Positions 36,402 to 45,842 of a stretch of DNA of 64,000 nucleotides are shown here, one piece after another. This DNA is from Neorhizobium sp. NCHU2750 (GTDB lineage: Bacteria > Pseudomonadota > Alphaproteobacteria > Rhizobiales > Rhizobiaceae), in assembly GCF_003597675.1 (NCBI RefSeq), contig NZ_CP030828.1:694001-758000 (forward strand), given 5' to 3'. Position 1 is the first letter of the stretch, and every line of letters begins with the position of its first letter. The translations under genes were made by a program, and so were the position numbers. The notes beneath the pieces are model-generated. The model had not been told where the DNA came from. It saw nothing but the letters and a program-made list of their open reading frames with translations, and did not search any database.

Positions 36402-37190
36402 TCAGCTTGGTTTGCCGTTGGAGAGCAGGTAGTCAACCACAGTCTGGTTGAAAGGAAGCGGATCGACCACGTTGACCGCGTGGGCGCCGAAATCGGAGAG
36501 AACGAGTTCCGCATTCGGCAGATGCCGGGCCAGATGCTCGGAGCGGCTATAAGGCACCAGAAGATCATCCTTCGTTGCCACGATCAGCGTCGGTATCTTC
36601 ACCTCCGCGAGCCGTGCATCGATATCGAACGCTCGCAACGCGGCGATGCGGCGAAGGATATTCTCCCGTCCCTGGAAATGTCGCAGTCCGTGCGCCTCTT
36701 CATCCGCAAGTCTTGCGGCATTTTGCGCCATCCAGATGGCCGGATAGAGAAACAGCGGTTGGGCCTTGATGAAGGCTTCCACGCCGGTGTTTTCCAGAAG
36801 CGCGATACGGGTATCGAAGCAGCGGCCGGAATGGGGATCCGCCTTGCTCCACGCGTTGACCAGAACAAGACTGTCGATCATTTCGGGTCGGCGAAGAACG
36901 ATGTCGAGGCCGATCAGACCGCCGAGCGCGTGCCCCATGAAGCTGAAATGCACAAGGCCAAGTTCGCCGACAATCTCCAGCACATCGTCTGCCATGGCCG
37001 ATATGCCGCCGGTCTCGGGCACTTCGCCGCCGGTGCGGCCGCAGCCGCGGTGGTCGTAGGTGACCACCCGGAAATGTGGCGCAAGCGCGCCGATCTGCGG
37101 CGTCCAGTAGGCACCCGATCCGCCGAGACCGGATGACAGGATGATCGTCGGCGCGGCGGCATCGGTCCGGCCGTGAATGTCGTAATGCAT
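36402..37190 (-). CDS. rutD: Aminoacrylate hydrolase-like protein RutD
   Basis: A 262-residue alpha/beta hydrolase-fold protein. It matches E. coli RutD in [24 protein letters not shown] and [14 protein letters not shown]. The nucleophile elbow reads GHALG, with Ala where Ser is usual, which is also the case in E. coli RutD, so this is normal for the family. It is thought to speed decarboxylation or hydrolysis of an aminoacrylate or carbamate intermediate in uracil ring degradation. Confidence 0.9.
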   Translation of the reverse strand: MHYDIHGRTDAAAPTIILSSGLGGSGAYWTPQIGALAPHFRVVTYDHRGCGRTGGEVPETGGISAMADDVLEIVGELGLVHFSFMGHALGGLIGLDIVLRRPEMIDSLVLVNAWSKADPHSGRCFDTRIALLENTGVEAFIKAQPLFLYPAIWMAQNAARLADEEAHGLRHFQGRENILRRIAALRAFDIDARLAEVKIPTLIVATKDDLLVPYSRSEHLARHLPNAELVLSDFGAHAVNVVDPLPFNQTVVDYLLSNGKPS

Positions 37191-37236
37191 GATCTGCCTC
37201 TGGCTGATTGAAGAGGGAGGCGTGCCTCCCTCCGGC

Positions 37237-37623
37237 TTACTTGCCGATATGGGCGACGGTTGCGATTTCCACCAGCGCGTCGGGCTTCACCAGTCCGCAT
37301 TGGATGCAATAGCGGGCCGGCTTGTCGCCGGGGAAATATTCGGCATAGACCTTGTTGACCGCCTGATAGTTCGCCCAGTCGGTGATGAAGATATGGTTCA
37401 TCGTGACATCCTCCATCGTGCCGCCGGCGGTTTCGATGACGGCCTTGATGACTTCCAGCACGTGACGGGTCTGGGCGCCGGCATCGCCGACATGGACGAC
37501 GTCGTTGTTCTTGTCGAAGGGCAGGGTACCCGACACGTAGACGACGCCATCCGCCAGCGTACCCGGTGAATAGGGGGCTATCGGCTTCTGGGTGCCTTCG
37601 GGCACGATGATCGACTTCGGCAT
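37237..37623 (-). CDS. rutC: RutC, RidA/YjgF-family aminoacrylate deaminase
   Basis: A 128-residue RidA-fold protein ([23 protein letters not shown], then a conserved Arg in [11 protein letters not shown]). This is the exact length of E. coli RutC, which deaminates 3-aminoacrylate to malonic semialdehyde. The ATG at 37623 has GAGGAG 7 bp upstream; a GTG at 37629 is the alternative. Lies 46 bp before rutD and 24 bp after rutB. Confidence 0.9.
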   Translation of the reverse strand: MPKSIIVPEGTQKPIAPYSPGTLADGVVYVSGTLPFDKNNDVVHVGDAGAQTRHVLEVIKAVIETAGGTMEDVTMNHIFITDWANYQAVNKVYAEYFPGDKPARYCIQCGLVKPDALVEIATVAHIGK

Positions 37624-37647
37624 TGTCACTCTCCTCTTCGATGGTTC

Positions 37648-38382
37648 TCAGGCTTCCGCAGGCGCAGCCTGGGAAATCACGGCACAGAAATCGTTGACGG
37701 TGGCGACCCAACCGAAGAATTTCTCGACATTGTAGACCGTCGCCTGCTGAATGAAGTCGGGACCGAGATGATGGGTCGCGTCTTCCAGCATCACGCCGAA
37801 ATATTCGAGATGGAAAGCGTCGCGCAGCGAGCTCTCGACGCAGACATTGGTGGCGATGCCGACGAACACGAGATTGCGGATGCCGCGGGCGCGCAGGACG
37901 CTGTCCATGTTGGTGTTGAAAAAGCCGCTATAACGGGTCTTCGGCACCAGGATGTCGCCCGGCTGCGGTTGAAGTTCGTCGACGATGGCGTAGTCCCAGG
38001 TGCCCTTGGCGAGAAGCTTGCCCTGCATGTCGGGATTGGCGCGCATGTGCTTGAGCGCATTCGATTTGTGCCAGTTCGGAGAGCCGGGGCCACCGGCTTC
38101 GACATAGTCCTTGTCCCAACCGTTCTGGAAATAGATGACCGGCACGCCGGCAGCGCGCGCGGCATCGAGCGTCTTCTTGATATTGGCGATCGTGCTCTTG
38201 GCGCCGGAAATGTCGAAACCGGCGAGATCGACATAGCCGCCTTCGGTGGAATAGGCGTTCTGCATGTCGACCACGACCACGGCCGTTTCCGTTGGCTTCA
38301 GCGTGATCGGCTCGGGCCGGGCCGGGAGCGTGACGCTCTGCAGCTTCTCCTTCGGGCTCTGATATCCTGCGACGGCGCTCAT
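37648..38382 (-). CDS. rutB: Ureidoacrylate amidohydrolase RutB
   Basis: A 244-residue isochorismatase-fold cysteine hydrolase with the catalytic triad visible: D39 (VVVDMQNAY), K148 (PKTRYSGF) and C181 (ATNVCVES). It cleaves ureidoacrylate (peroxy form) made by RutA to aminoacrylate, ammonia and CO2. Start ATG overlaps the rutA stop by 4 bp (ATGA), indicating tight coupling. Confidence 0.92.
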   Translation of the reverse strand: MSAVAGYQSPKEKLQSVTLPARPEPITLKPTETAVVVVDMQNAYSTEGGYVDLAGFDISGAKSTIANIKKTLDAARAAGVPVIYFQNGWDKDYVEAGGPGSPNWHKSNALKHMRANPDMQGKLLAKGTWDYAIVDELQPQPGDILVPKTRYSGFFNTNMDSVLRARGIRNLVFVGIATNVCVESSLRDAFHLEYFGVMLEDATHHLGPDFIQQATVYNVEKFFGWVATVNDFCAVISQAAPAEA

Positions 38383-39470
38383 TCTGCGGCCTCCAATGCC
38401 TGGGTAACATGCTTGCGGCTTTTCATCAGCGGCTGGATGAACGTGCCGAATTTTTCCACACCCTCGACGAAATCGTCGAAGGTCAGCATCACGCCACCGG
38501 TGCCCGGTACCGTGGCCATTTCATCGAGCATCGCCGCCACTTCCTCATAGGAGCCGATCAGGGTTCCCATGTTGATGTTGACGGCAGAAACAGGGTTCGA
38601 CATGTGGCGGACATTGGTGTCGGAACCGGACTTCGTATCGGCCGCACTCTGCAGGCCGAGCCATTTGATGGCCTCGTCATCGGCGCCGGCCTTGTAATGC
38701 TCCCACTTTGCCCATGCATCCTCGGATTTCTCCTCGGCAAGGATCATGGTGAGCACGAAGGAACGGACGTCGCGGCCGGTTTTTTCCGTCGCTGCCATCA
38801 GCCGCTGATTGGTCGCCTCGAACGCGGTCGGCGTATTGATACCGACGCCGAAGCAGAAGCTGTAATCGGCAAACTTGGCCGAGAAGGCGAGGCCCTTGTC
38901 GGAGGAGCCGGCGCAGATGAGCTTCACGTCACCCTGCGGCGTCGGCTTCATCTGGCAATCATCCATCTGGAAGAACTTGCCCTTGAGATCCGACTGCCCG
39001 AAGGTCAGGAGGTCCTTCAATACGGTTGTGTATTCGGTCAGGTATTCGTAACGATCACCGAAATAGTCGTCGCCCGGCCACAGGCCCATCTGGCTGTATT
39101 CAGGGCGTTGCCAGCCGGTGACGAGGTTGATGCCGAAACGCCCGCCGGAAATGCTGTCGATGGTCGTCGCCATGCGCGCCACGATCGCCGGTGGCATGAC
39201 CAGCGTCGCCGTGGTGCCGAAGAGCTTGATCTTGGAGGTGACGGCCGCGAGCCCGGCCATCAGCGTGAAGGATTCGAGATTATAGTCCCAGAATTCGGTC
39301 TTGCCGCCGAAACCGCGCAGCTTGATCATCGAGAGTGCGAAATCGAAACCGTATTTCTCGGCCCTGAGGGTCACTTCCTTGTTGAGCTCGAAGCTCGGCT
39401 TGTATTGCGGGGCATTCTCCGAAAGGAGCCAGCCATTGTTCCCGATCGGAATGAAGACACCAACTTCCAT
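38379..39470 (-). CDS. rutA: Pyrimidine monooxygenase RutA
   Basis: A 363-residue class C flavin monooxygenase of the luciferase fold that opens the uracil/thymine ring with FMNH2 and O2. Typical stretches: [39 protein letters not shown] and [19 protein letters not shown]. The ATG at 39470 is right after AGGAGGCGAT, a near-perfect ribosome site; the longer frame start is not used. It is first in a rutABCDF operon with no rutE, rutG or rutR in the window. Confidence 0.94.
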   Translation of the reverse strand: MEVGVFIPIGNNGWLLSENAPQYKPSFELNKEVTLRAEKYGFDFALSMIKLRGFGGKTEFWDYNLESFTLMAGLAAVTSKIKLFGTTATLVMPPAIVARMATTIDSISGGRFGINLVTGWQRPEYSQMGLWPGDDYFGDRYEYLTEYTTVLKDLLTFGQSDLKGKFFQMDDCQMKPTPQGDVKLICAGSSDKGLAFSAKFADYSFCFGVGINTPTAFEATNQRLMAATEKTGRDVRSFVLTMILAEEKSEDAWAKWEHYKAGADDEAIKWLGLQSAADTKSGSDTNVRHMSNPVSAVNINMGTLIGSYEEVAAMLDEMATVPGTGGVMLTFDDFVEGVEKFGTFIQPLMKSRKHVTQALEAAE

Positions 39471-39615
39471 ATCGCCTCCTTGTTCTGTCACCGTCGCGCT
39501 CTGCGGAGCAGACTTGCGTTTTGATAAGCAGAATTCGTGCCAGATGAGAGTTCAGTATATTTATCAGATAGATACGCGGTTCGTGGGCTGATCGAATTTA
39601 CCGCAAGGAAAAATT

Positions 39616-39631
39616 TTGACCGTTTGATAAA
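39616..39631. promoter_or_regulatory. Candidate RutR-like operator upstream of rutA
   Basis: The 16-bp site runs TTGACCG, TT, TGATAAA and matches 11 of the 14 defined positions of the RutR consensus (TTGACCA, 2 bp, TGGTCAA). It lies about 146 bp upstream of the rutA ATG in the 237-bp gap, which otherwise shows only repeated TTTGATAA elements. RutR itself is not encoded nearby. The match is moderate. Confidence 0.35.
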
Positions 39632-39707
39632 AATTTGCCTGCGGATTGGGCAATCCGCAGCAGCGGGATGATGAAAAACTGGAACGATCGGGAAGGCGCA
39701 GCAACCT

Positions 39708-41096
39708 TTACGGCTGCTGCGAAAGCAAGATCCGTCCGCGGTTCAGAATGTCGGCCGGATCCAGCATGTTTTTCAGGCGCCGCATCAGCGCGAGTTCCTC
39801 CGGGCTGCGGCTTCGCGAGAGATAGGGGCGTTTGAGAATGCCGATGCCGTGTTCCGCGGAAATGCTGCCGTCGGATTGGCCGACCACGTCATAGACTGCC
39901 GTCACGGCGGCGCCTAGATCGTCGGCCGCATCGGCGGGAAGGATTGCGAGATGCAGATTGCTGTCGGCCATGTGTCCGTAGGCGATCATGGTCGCGCCGG
40001 GTGCCAGCGAGGCGATCTGCCGCCTCATTTCGGCAATCGCATCATCCATCCGGTTCATCGGCAGGCTGATATCGAACTGGGCGCTGCCGGGGATCAGCCG
40101 GTCGAACTCGTAATTGGCCTCCCGATAGGCCCAGAAATGCTGCCTGTCCTGCAGCGACTGGGAGACGAGGGCATCGGAAATCAGGCCCTCTTCCAGGAGG
40201 GAGGCGAGTACTTCGGTAAAACGGTCCTGGGCCGCCTGATCGTCACCCAGCGCCGCTTCGATCAGCAAGGTCAGCTCGGTCCTGGGATCGAATGGCTCCG
40301 GCAGCGAGGTATATGTGTCGGTGACTTCCATATATTCGCGCCACATGCCCTCGAAGGTCATGAGCTGACCCGGAAACTGCCGGTCGAGCTCGGCAAGCGC
40401 CTTCGCCGCATCGGCGACGCTGGCGGCTGCGCAAAGTGCCGTCTGCAGCGCGGGCGGCGCCGGCGACAACGACAGGCAGACGCGCGTGATCACGCCGAGC
40501 GTGCCCTCGCTGCCGATCATCATCTGCGGCCAGTCGTAACCCGTATTGTTCTTCATCAGCTTGTTGAGGCCGTTGAGAACGGTGCCGTCGGAGAGCACGG
40601 CTTCGATACCGAGCACATTGCGACGCGTCACACCGTAGCGGAGGGCCTGGACGCCACCGGCATTCGTCGCCACGTTTCCGCCGATCGTGCATGTGCCACG
40701 AGCCCCGAGATCGACGCCGTAATGCAGTCCCGCTTCCTTTGCCGCGTCCTGCACCTGGTAGAGAGGCGTTCCGGCGCGGACCGTCATGGTGCGGCTGGCC
40801 ACGTCGATTTCCTCTATGCCCTGCATGCGTTCGAGCGAAAGCGCTATTTCTCCCGGCTGCGGACGGGCGCCGCCCGCAAGTCCGGTCAGCCCGCCTTGCA
40901 CGACGATTGTCTGCCCGGCTGCCGAACAGGCTGCGAGAACCTTGGAGATCTCCTCCGTAGAACCCGGCAGCACAAGGGCGGCGGGGCATAGTGGTGGAAT
41001 CTCTGTCGCATCGGACCAGTTGCGCTGCGGTATGCCATCGCCTTGCTTGACGAAGCCATCACCCACGATCGCCCGTAGCGCATCGAGTAGAACCAT
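39708..41096 (-). CDS. FAD-binding 2-hydroxyacid dehydrogenase (GlcD family)
   Basis: A 462-residue FAD enzyme of the VAO/GlcD family, which oxidises D-2-hydroxy acids such as D-lactate, D-2-hydroxyglutarate or glycolate. The FAD domain shows GGLTGLAGGARP, GARGTCTIGGNVATNAGG and GSEGTLGVIT. The C-terminal cap contains YGHMADSNLHLAI and ISAEHGIGILKR, the metal/substrate histidine motifs. ATG 41096 follows AGGAG; the longer frame to 41177 lacks a good site. It lies upstream of rutA on the same strand with 237 bp between, so probably a separate unit. Exact substrate unknown. Confidence 0.88.
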   Translation of the reverse strand: MVLLDALRAIVGDGFVKQGDGIPQRNWSDATEIPPLCPAALVLPGSTEEISKVLAACSAAGQTIVVQGGLTGLAGGARPQPGEIALSLERMQGIEEIDVASRTMTVRAGTPLYQVQDAAKEAGLHYGVDLGARGTCTIGGNVATNAGGVQALRYGVTRRNVLGIEAVLSDGTVLNGLNKLMKNNTGYDWPQMMIGSEGTLGVITRVCLSLSPAPPALQTALCAAASVADAAKALAELDRQFPGQLMTFEGMWREYMEVTDTYTSLPEPFDPRTELTLLIEAALGDDQAAQDRFTEVLASLLEEGLISDALVSQSLQDRQHFWAYREANYEFDRLIPGSAQFDISLPMNRMDDAIAEMRRQIASLAPGATMIAYGHMADSNLHLAILPADAADDLGAAVTAVYDVVGQSDGSISAEHGIGILKRPYLSRSRSPEELALMRRLKNMLDPADILNRGRILLSQQP

Positions 41097-41249
41097 TTTG
41101 CTCTCCTGTTGGATGGCTACACCAGTCGGCATGCCAGTTTGAGCCGAATCAGGACCAATAGGGAAGGTCCGCAGCACTGGAAGCCTCTATCATCATATGA
41201 TGGGCGTCAAAAATAGCTGTTCGCATCGCGACCGCGAATCTGCGATCAG

Positions 41250-42356
41250 ATGATTGTCATGCACTATGATCTTGCGGACCTGCCCTTACGCGAACTGATC
41301 GCGCCGGTCTCCGCGGCAACGGCCGCGCTGACGCGGCTCGATGAGCGCGTGTTGCGGTCTCCGGTCGGGGCAGGCTGGATCGAACGCTCCCATTTCACCG
41401 ATGCGGTTGCCTCGCTCTGGATCGACGGCGAACTGGTGCATCTGGAAGATCTCGTTCTGCATGATGCCGCCATGGGCATTCGCGCGCCAACCCATGAGCT
41501 CACGATTGCCCACGACATCCTTCGCACGCGGCGCCGCATCCTCGAACATGAGCCCGGCTGGGCCCTGACGGGTGAAGGGCTGAGGCGGCTGCGAGGGATG
41601 GGAGACGAAACCCGTCATCAAGCTCAACCGGTTGTTACCCAGGTAGAAGCTGCGGCAGATGGCGAGGATCAGGATGGCGACGAGCTTTCGGACTACCTTG
41701 CGGAGATAGATGCGCTGGTTGCCCGCAGTGAAGCGGTTCTTTCCCAGGCGCTTGCCCCTTCACCTTTGCCGACGCGTGAGCGCGATCCGCTCCTCTATGA
41801 ACCGGATTGGGACGAGGACGAGCGGTTGGGTGAGTGGCAGGTGGTTCTGGCCCAAAGTGCCGGTTTGCCCGCCGTTCTGCGCGTCGCGTTGATCATCGAT
41901 GCCTGGACGCAATTGCAGGTTCTGCAGCACGCGCCATGGCTTGGCCGTCTGCTGGCCGCATCTCTCCTGAGAAAGGAAGGCGTGGCCGGCGGTCATCTGC
42001 CGGCCATCAACCTCGGCCTGAAACTGGTGGCGCGCGAGCGCCGGACCGATAGAGGCCGAAACGTGCGGCTGCTTGCCATCGTCGATGCGATCACGCAGGC
42101 AGCCGAGGCCGGGTTGAAGGAACACGATCGCCTGATGCTGGCCAGACAGCAGATGCAGCATCGCATCGCCGGCCGGCGGCAGTCATCCAAACTGCCGCAA
42201 CTGGTCGATCTCGTCCTCTCGCGCCCGATGGTCTCATCCGGAATGATCGCGCGCGCTCTCTCCATCACCCCGCAAGGCGCATTGAAGATCGCCTCGGAAC
42301 TGCATCTGAGAGAGCTGACCGGCCGCGGCAGATTCCGGGCCTGGGGCATTATCTGA
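41250..42356 (+). CDS. DUF1612 / RHE_PE00001-family protein with C-terminal HTH
   Basis: A 368-residue protein that I recognise as the rhizobial RHE_PE00001/DUF1612 family, common on Rhizobium and Agrobacterium plasmids. The N-terminal part (about 20-95) looks helical and Fic-N-like (RSHFTDAVASLWIDGELVHLEDLVLHD). Residues 130-150 are acidic. The C-terminal 60 residues form a probable winged helix (LVLSRPMVSSGMIARALSITPQGALKIASEL). Function is not known. Its presence suggests plasmid or chromid ancestry. Divergent from the GlcD-type gene and convergent with thiY (42-bp gap). Confidence 0.8.
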   Translation: MIVMHYDLADLPLRELIAPVSAATAALTRLDERVLRSPVGAGWIERSHFTDAVASLWIDGELVHLEDLVLHDAAMGIRAPTHELTIAHDILRTRRRILEHEPGWALTGEGLRRLRGMGDETRHQAQPVVTQVEAAADGEDQDGDELSDYLAEIDALVARSEAVLSQALAPSPLPTRERDPLLYEPDWDEDERLGEWQVVLAQSAGLPAVLRVALIIDAWTQLQVLQHAPWLGRLLAASLLRKEGVAGGHLPAINLGLKLVARERRTDRGRNVRLLAIVDAITQAAEAGLKEHDRLMLARQQMQHRIAGRRQSSKLPQLVDLVLSRPMVSSGMIARALSITPQGALKIASELHLRELTGRGRFRAWGII

Positions 42357-42398
42357 CCGAATAGCGAACCGACCTGGATGAAGGGATTCGGCAATACC

Positions 42399-43418
42399 TT
42401 ACGAGCCAGCCAGGAACTCGTTGGTAAAGTAGCCGGCAAAATCCGGCACCGCCGTCAGGGCCGATCCGCCTTGGCCTTTCAGGATGTTGGACTTGTAGGC
42501 GTAATTCCCGATGGCCTCGAATTTGGCTGGATCGATATCGCCGATCCGACCTTCTGCGCTCATCAGATACTTGCCGTCGATCAGGGCCTGAAGCGAAGAG
42601 CGAACAAGCTTTCGGTCTGTCAACGCATCGCTGTTGGCTGAGATGAGGAGATCTGTCGCTTCGTCCGGATGGTCTACGGCATAGCGATAGCCCTGCTGGG
42701 TAGCCTGAAGGAATGCCTTGGCAGATGCCGGGTTGGCCTTGAGGAAGGCCCTGCTCGACCCGATCAGTGTCGTATGCTCGTCCGGCACGCCAAAATCGGC
42801 ATAGCGGAAGGCGCGCTGGTTCAGGCCTTCGATTTCGGCTTTGACGCCCTCCCAGGTGTAGACTTCTAGGGTGAAATCGACCGAGCCATTTTCCAGCGCC
42901 TGATAGGCGGATGTGCCGAGAGTTACGGTTTCGAATTCGCCTTTGCCGCCGTCATTGCGGATGATCGAGGAAATCAGCGCATTTTCCCAGGCCGAGCCGA
43001 AACCGCCATAAGTCTTTCCATCGAGATCCTTGGGGCGATTGATGTCCTCGCGGCTGCCCTTGAAGACGACCCGTCCCGTTTCAGTCTGCACGACCGCATA
43101 GGTGCCGACGAGATCGGCCCCGGCAGTCCGTTGCGTCAGAAGCGCGATTGATCCGAGAATGCCGAAATCGGCGACGCCGCTGGCAACCAGCGTTCCGGCG
43201 GATGTGTCCGTATAGGGAAGGATGGTGGCCTCTATCCCGGCCTGACGGTAGAAGCCTTTATCACGGGCGACGAAGAGGCCGATGTGATTGGTATTGGCGG
43301 TCCAGTCCAGCGCGACCGAGACTTTTTTCGCGGTTTGCGCACGAAGCGGGCCTGCCTGCACGGCAAGCGCGGCGAGGCTCGCAAGTGTGGCGCGGCGGCT
43401 TAGCATCAATGGGCTCAT
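42399..43418 (-). CDS. thiY: Thiamine-precursor binding protein ThiY (NMT1/THI5-like)
   Basis: A 339-residue periplasmic receptor of the NMT1/THI5 family that binds formylaminopyrimidine, a thiamine salvage intermediate. The N-terminus MSPLMLSRRATLASLAALAVQAGPLRA looks like a Tat-type leader (SRRATLA) or a Sec signal. The mature protein begins VSVALDWTANTNHIGLFVARDKGFY, a strong family signature. It is last in the ykoF-thiX-thiZ-thiY operon, overlapping thiZ by ATGA. Confidence 0.9.
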   Translation of the reverse strand: MSPLMLSRRATLASLAALAVQAGPLRAQTAKKVSVALDWTANTNHIGLFVARDKGFYRQAGIEATILPYTDTSAGTLVASGVADFGILGSIALLTQRTAGADLVGTYAVVQTETGRVVFKGSREDINRPKDLDGKTYGGFGSAWENALISSIIRNDGGKGEFETVTLGTSAYQALENGSVDFTLEVYTWEGVKAEIEGLNQRAFRYADFGVPDEHTTLIGSSRAFLKANPASAKAFLQATQQGYRYAVDHPDEATDLLISANSDALTDRKLVRSSLQALIDGKYLMSAEGRIGDIDPAKFEAIGNYAYKSNILKGQGGSALTAVPDFAGYFTNEFLAGS

Positions 43419-44194
43419 GACATTCGTCCTTCCTGGCTCGGGTTTTCGGGTGAAAGCAGTACATCGAGAATGGAGGCTTCCAGCGCGGCGGCTTGCTGAT
43501 ACCTGGAGGCGGCACCAAAGCGTGGCCGCGGCAGTGTGATGTCGATCGTTCTCGCGATGTTTGCCGGTCGTGGAGAAAGAAGATGAACCCGGTCGGACAG
43601 CATCACGGCCTCACGCACGTCATGGGTGATGAGGATCACCGTCCAGCGGTGTTTCAGCCACATGGCCTCCAGCCAGATCTGCATGCGATTGCGGGTCAGC
43701 GCATCGAGCGCGCCAAAAGGTTCGTCGAGCAGCAGGATGGGCTTGTCCTGGACAACCGTTCGCAGCAAAGCGGCTCTCTGCCTCATCCCGCCGGATAGCG
43801 CATGGGGAAGAAGATTCTCGAAGCCAGACAGCCCGAACTCGTCGAGCAGAGGCTGGACCTTGCGCCGTGCTGCGCCGCGGCGCATGCCCTGCACTTCCAG
43901 TCCGAGCGTGGCATTGTCGAGAATGCAGCGCCACGGCATCAACGCATCACGCTGGGGCATGAATGCGAAAGGTCGGCCGGCGGAGGAAAGTGGGCTCCCT
44001 TCGAAGGAGACGCAGCCATGGTCGGCTTTGGCGGCGCCGGTCAGCACCTTGAAGATCGTCGACTTGCCTGCGCCGGATGGTCCGAGGATCGAGACGAACT
44101 CACCGGCATTGATGGTAAGCGAGATATCGCCGAGTACATCTATGTCGCCATAGCGCAGGCAGATACGATCGAGCGCGAGAAGAGGCGGTCTCAT
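43415..44194 (-). CDS. thiZ: Thiamine-precursor ABC transporter ATPase ThiZ
   Basis: A 259-residue nitrate/taurine-type ATPase with Walker A GPSGAGKST, signature ALSGGMRQRAALLRT and Walker B LLLDEPFGALD. ATG 44194 overlaps the thiX stop (ATGA), so the longer frame to 44251 inside thiX is rejected. It powers import of a pyrimidine precursor of thiamine together with ThiX and ThiY, under the TPP riboswitch upstream of the operon. Confidence 0.9.
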   Translation of the reverse strand: MRPPLLALDRICLRYGDIDVLGDISLTINAGEFVSILGPSGAGKSTIFKVLTGAAKADHGCVSFEGSPLSSAGRPFAFMPQRDALMPWRCILDNATLGLEVQGMRRGAARRKVQPLLDEFGLSGFENLLPHALSGGMRQRAALLRTVVQDKPILLLDEPFGALDALTRNRMQIWLEAMWLKHRWTVILITHDVREAVMLSDRVHLLSPRPANIARTIDITLPRPRFGAASRYQQAAALEASILDVLLSPENPSQEGRMS

Positions 44195-44997
44195 TGTTCT
44201 CTCCCTTCTACTGCCTCGATCCACGGAGCCAGGAGGCGCTGGATCAGCCATGTGGCAGCAAAAAGGATGAGGGTCAGGAGCGAGCTGACGAATACGGCGG
44301 CGAGTACGAGGTCCGGCCGGAAGTTGTTCTTCGCATTCAGCATGTAGATGCCGAGCCCTCTGGCGGCACCGGCATATTCGGCAAAGATGGCGGCAACGAC
44401 CGCATAGGTGATGGAAATACGCAGACCGGCAAAGAAATAGGGCAAAGCCGATGGCAACCGTGCAAGCCTGAAACGTTTCCAGCGCGATGCGCTCATCGAG
44501 GCTAGCAAATCCTCGATGTCACGATCGGTGGCCGCATAGCCTTCCGTCAACGCAACGAGCATCGGGAAGAAGGTGACGAGCGCGACCAACAGTATCTTGG
44601 GCACCAGTCCAAACCCGAACCAGAGGACGACGAGCGGTGCGATGGCAACCAGCGGCAGCGTCTGGCTGATGATGAAGATCGGAAACAGCATGCGTCGAAG
44701 AAGCGGCGAGAAATCGACGACGACCGACAGGGCGAAGGCACAGAAGATGGAGAGCGAGAAACCGAGCAGCGTGGCGCGGATCGTCGGCATCGTATTTATC
44801 CACAAAGCCTCTCTATTGGCCCATGCCTGGAAGGCCACCTGCGACGGGGACGGCAGGATTGTCGGGCCGATCCCTGATGTGCGGCAATAGATCTCCCATG
44901 CCGTCAGAATCGCGATCATGGCGATCAGCGCTGGCAACAGACGCGCAAGGGCATTGGCGAGGGGCAAGCCCCGCTGGTGAAGCGAGCGTGAGGGCAT
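44191..44997 (-). CDS. thiX: Thiamine-precursor ABC transporter permease ThiX
   Basis: A 268-residue SsuC/TauC-type permease with about six hydrophobic segments and the coupling helix ASMSASRWKRFRLARLPSALP. It is the second gene after the TPP riboswitch, 22 bp after ykoF, and overlaps thiZ. Forms the membrane channel of the formylaminopyrimidine importer. Confidence 0.9.
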   Translation of the reverse strand: MPSRSLHQRGLPLANALARLLPALIAMIAILTAWEIYCRTSGIGPTILPSPSQVAFQAWANREALWINTMPTIRATLLGFSLSIFCAFALSVVVDFSPLLRRMLFPIFIISQTLPLVAIAPLVVLWFGFGLVPKILLVALVTFFPMLVALTEGYAATDRDIEDLLASMSASRWKRFRLARLPSALPYFFAGLRISITYAVVAAIFAEYAGAARGLGIYMLNAKNNFRPDLVLAAVFVSSLLTLILFAATWLIQRLLAPWIEAVEGREQ

Positions 44998-45019
44998 CGA
45001 TCTGTCCGCGAGTTCTCGC

Positions 45020-45628
45020 TCAGGCCTTGGAAGGGCTGTTGGCGGATACGGTGAGATCGATGGTCACATGACCCTGCGGCGGTCCGAAGCGAACGAAGGC
45101 CTCGCCAACGGTGGCAAAAACCGGTGCCGCATCGCCTCGCAGCTTGGTGCAAAAATTCTTCGATCGGTCGAAAACGCCTGACGTCTTGATGAAATCTATG
45201 CAGCCGTAGATTTCATCCATGTGCTGGCCGATGCCGAGCGTATAAAGGGAAAACTGGGCGGCCACAGACTGTCCGGATGACGGGATGGCGGCGACGGCTG
45301 CAAGCGCCTGTGCCTTGCGCTCGTCAAGCGGGCGCATCGGACCGGTCATTTCCGCCACCTGGCAAATCGGGTCGTCCGGTTCTCCCGGGCAGCCACGGGA
45401 TAGGGTGGCGTGGAGAACGCAATGCTTGCCTGTCTTCGCTGCCGCAACGAACAGGTCGCGCATGGCTGCGAAAACCACGTCCGGTGTGCCTACAAGCAGG
45501 GTGGAGATGTCGTCTGTCTCGATTCGCAGCCGGTCCCGATAGGGATCCAATGCTGAAAGCGAGCCTAAAATCACCCCGACGAACTCGTCGGACATGGGGT
45601 AAAGAGAAATTTGTGCGCCGGAAAACAT
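45020..45628 (-). CDS. ykoF: YkoF-family thiamine/HMP-binding protein
   Basis: A 202-residue protein made of two similar ferredoxin-like halves, residues 5-80 (GAQISLYPMSDEFVGVILGSL) and 115-195 (VAAQFSLYTLGIGQHMDEI), the tandem layout of YkoF. Bacillus YkoF binds thiamine or HMP and belongs to the ykoFEDC transport locus. Here it leads a ThiXYZ importer operon and is the first gene after the TPP riboswitch. Role in uptake or buffering is inferred. Confidence 0.87.
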   Translation of the reverse strand: MFSGAQISLYPMSDEFVGVILGSLSALDPYRDRLRIETDDISTLLVGTPDVVFAAMRDLFVAAAKTGKHCVLHATLSRGCPGEPDDPICQVAEMTGPMRPLDERKAQALAAVAAIPSSGQSVAAQFSLYTLGIGQHMDEIYGCIDFIKTSGVFDRSKNFCTKLRGDAAPVFATVGEAFVRFGPPQGHVTIDLTVSANSPSKA

Positions 45629-45636
45629 CGCTTGAA

Positions 45637-45727
45637 CCTCGCTCCGCTGGCATTATCCAGATCAGCTTTAGGGTCCGCGATCATGCGATCGCATCTCAGC
45701 CCCGGCGTTACGGAGCACCCCTGTCTG
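45637..45727 (-). promoter_or_regulatory. TPP riboswitch (THI element)
   Basis: Read on the minus strand, the conserved THI boxes appear in order: GGGGTGC, GGCTGAGA, GGACCC, CTGATCTGGATAATGCCAGCGGAG. The 3' strand runs into GGAGCGAGG, about 8 bp before the ykoF ATG, so the aptamer can hide the ribosome site; translational control is likely. Perfectly consistent with the thiamine-salvage operon it precedes. Confidence 0.93.
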
Positions 45728-45842
45728 ATTTCCTGATAGATCAAACCGACCGCGATTTGCAAGTGGCAGATTGTTGAATGTCGCGATGAGGGGGCGTACG
45801 AGTGGCAACACATGATGTGGCCGCTAACCCTGAATTGCCTGA

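Noticed and set aside
36914..36940. RutD nucleophile replaced by Ala (GHALG) as a possible inactivating mutation
   Set aside because: E. coli RutD carries the same GHALG, so this is normal for the family.
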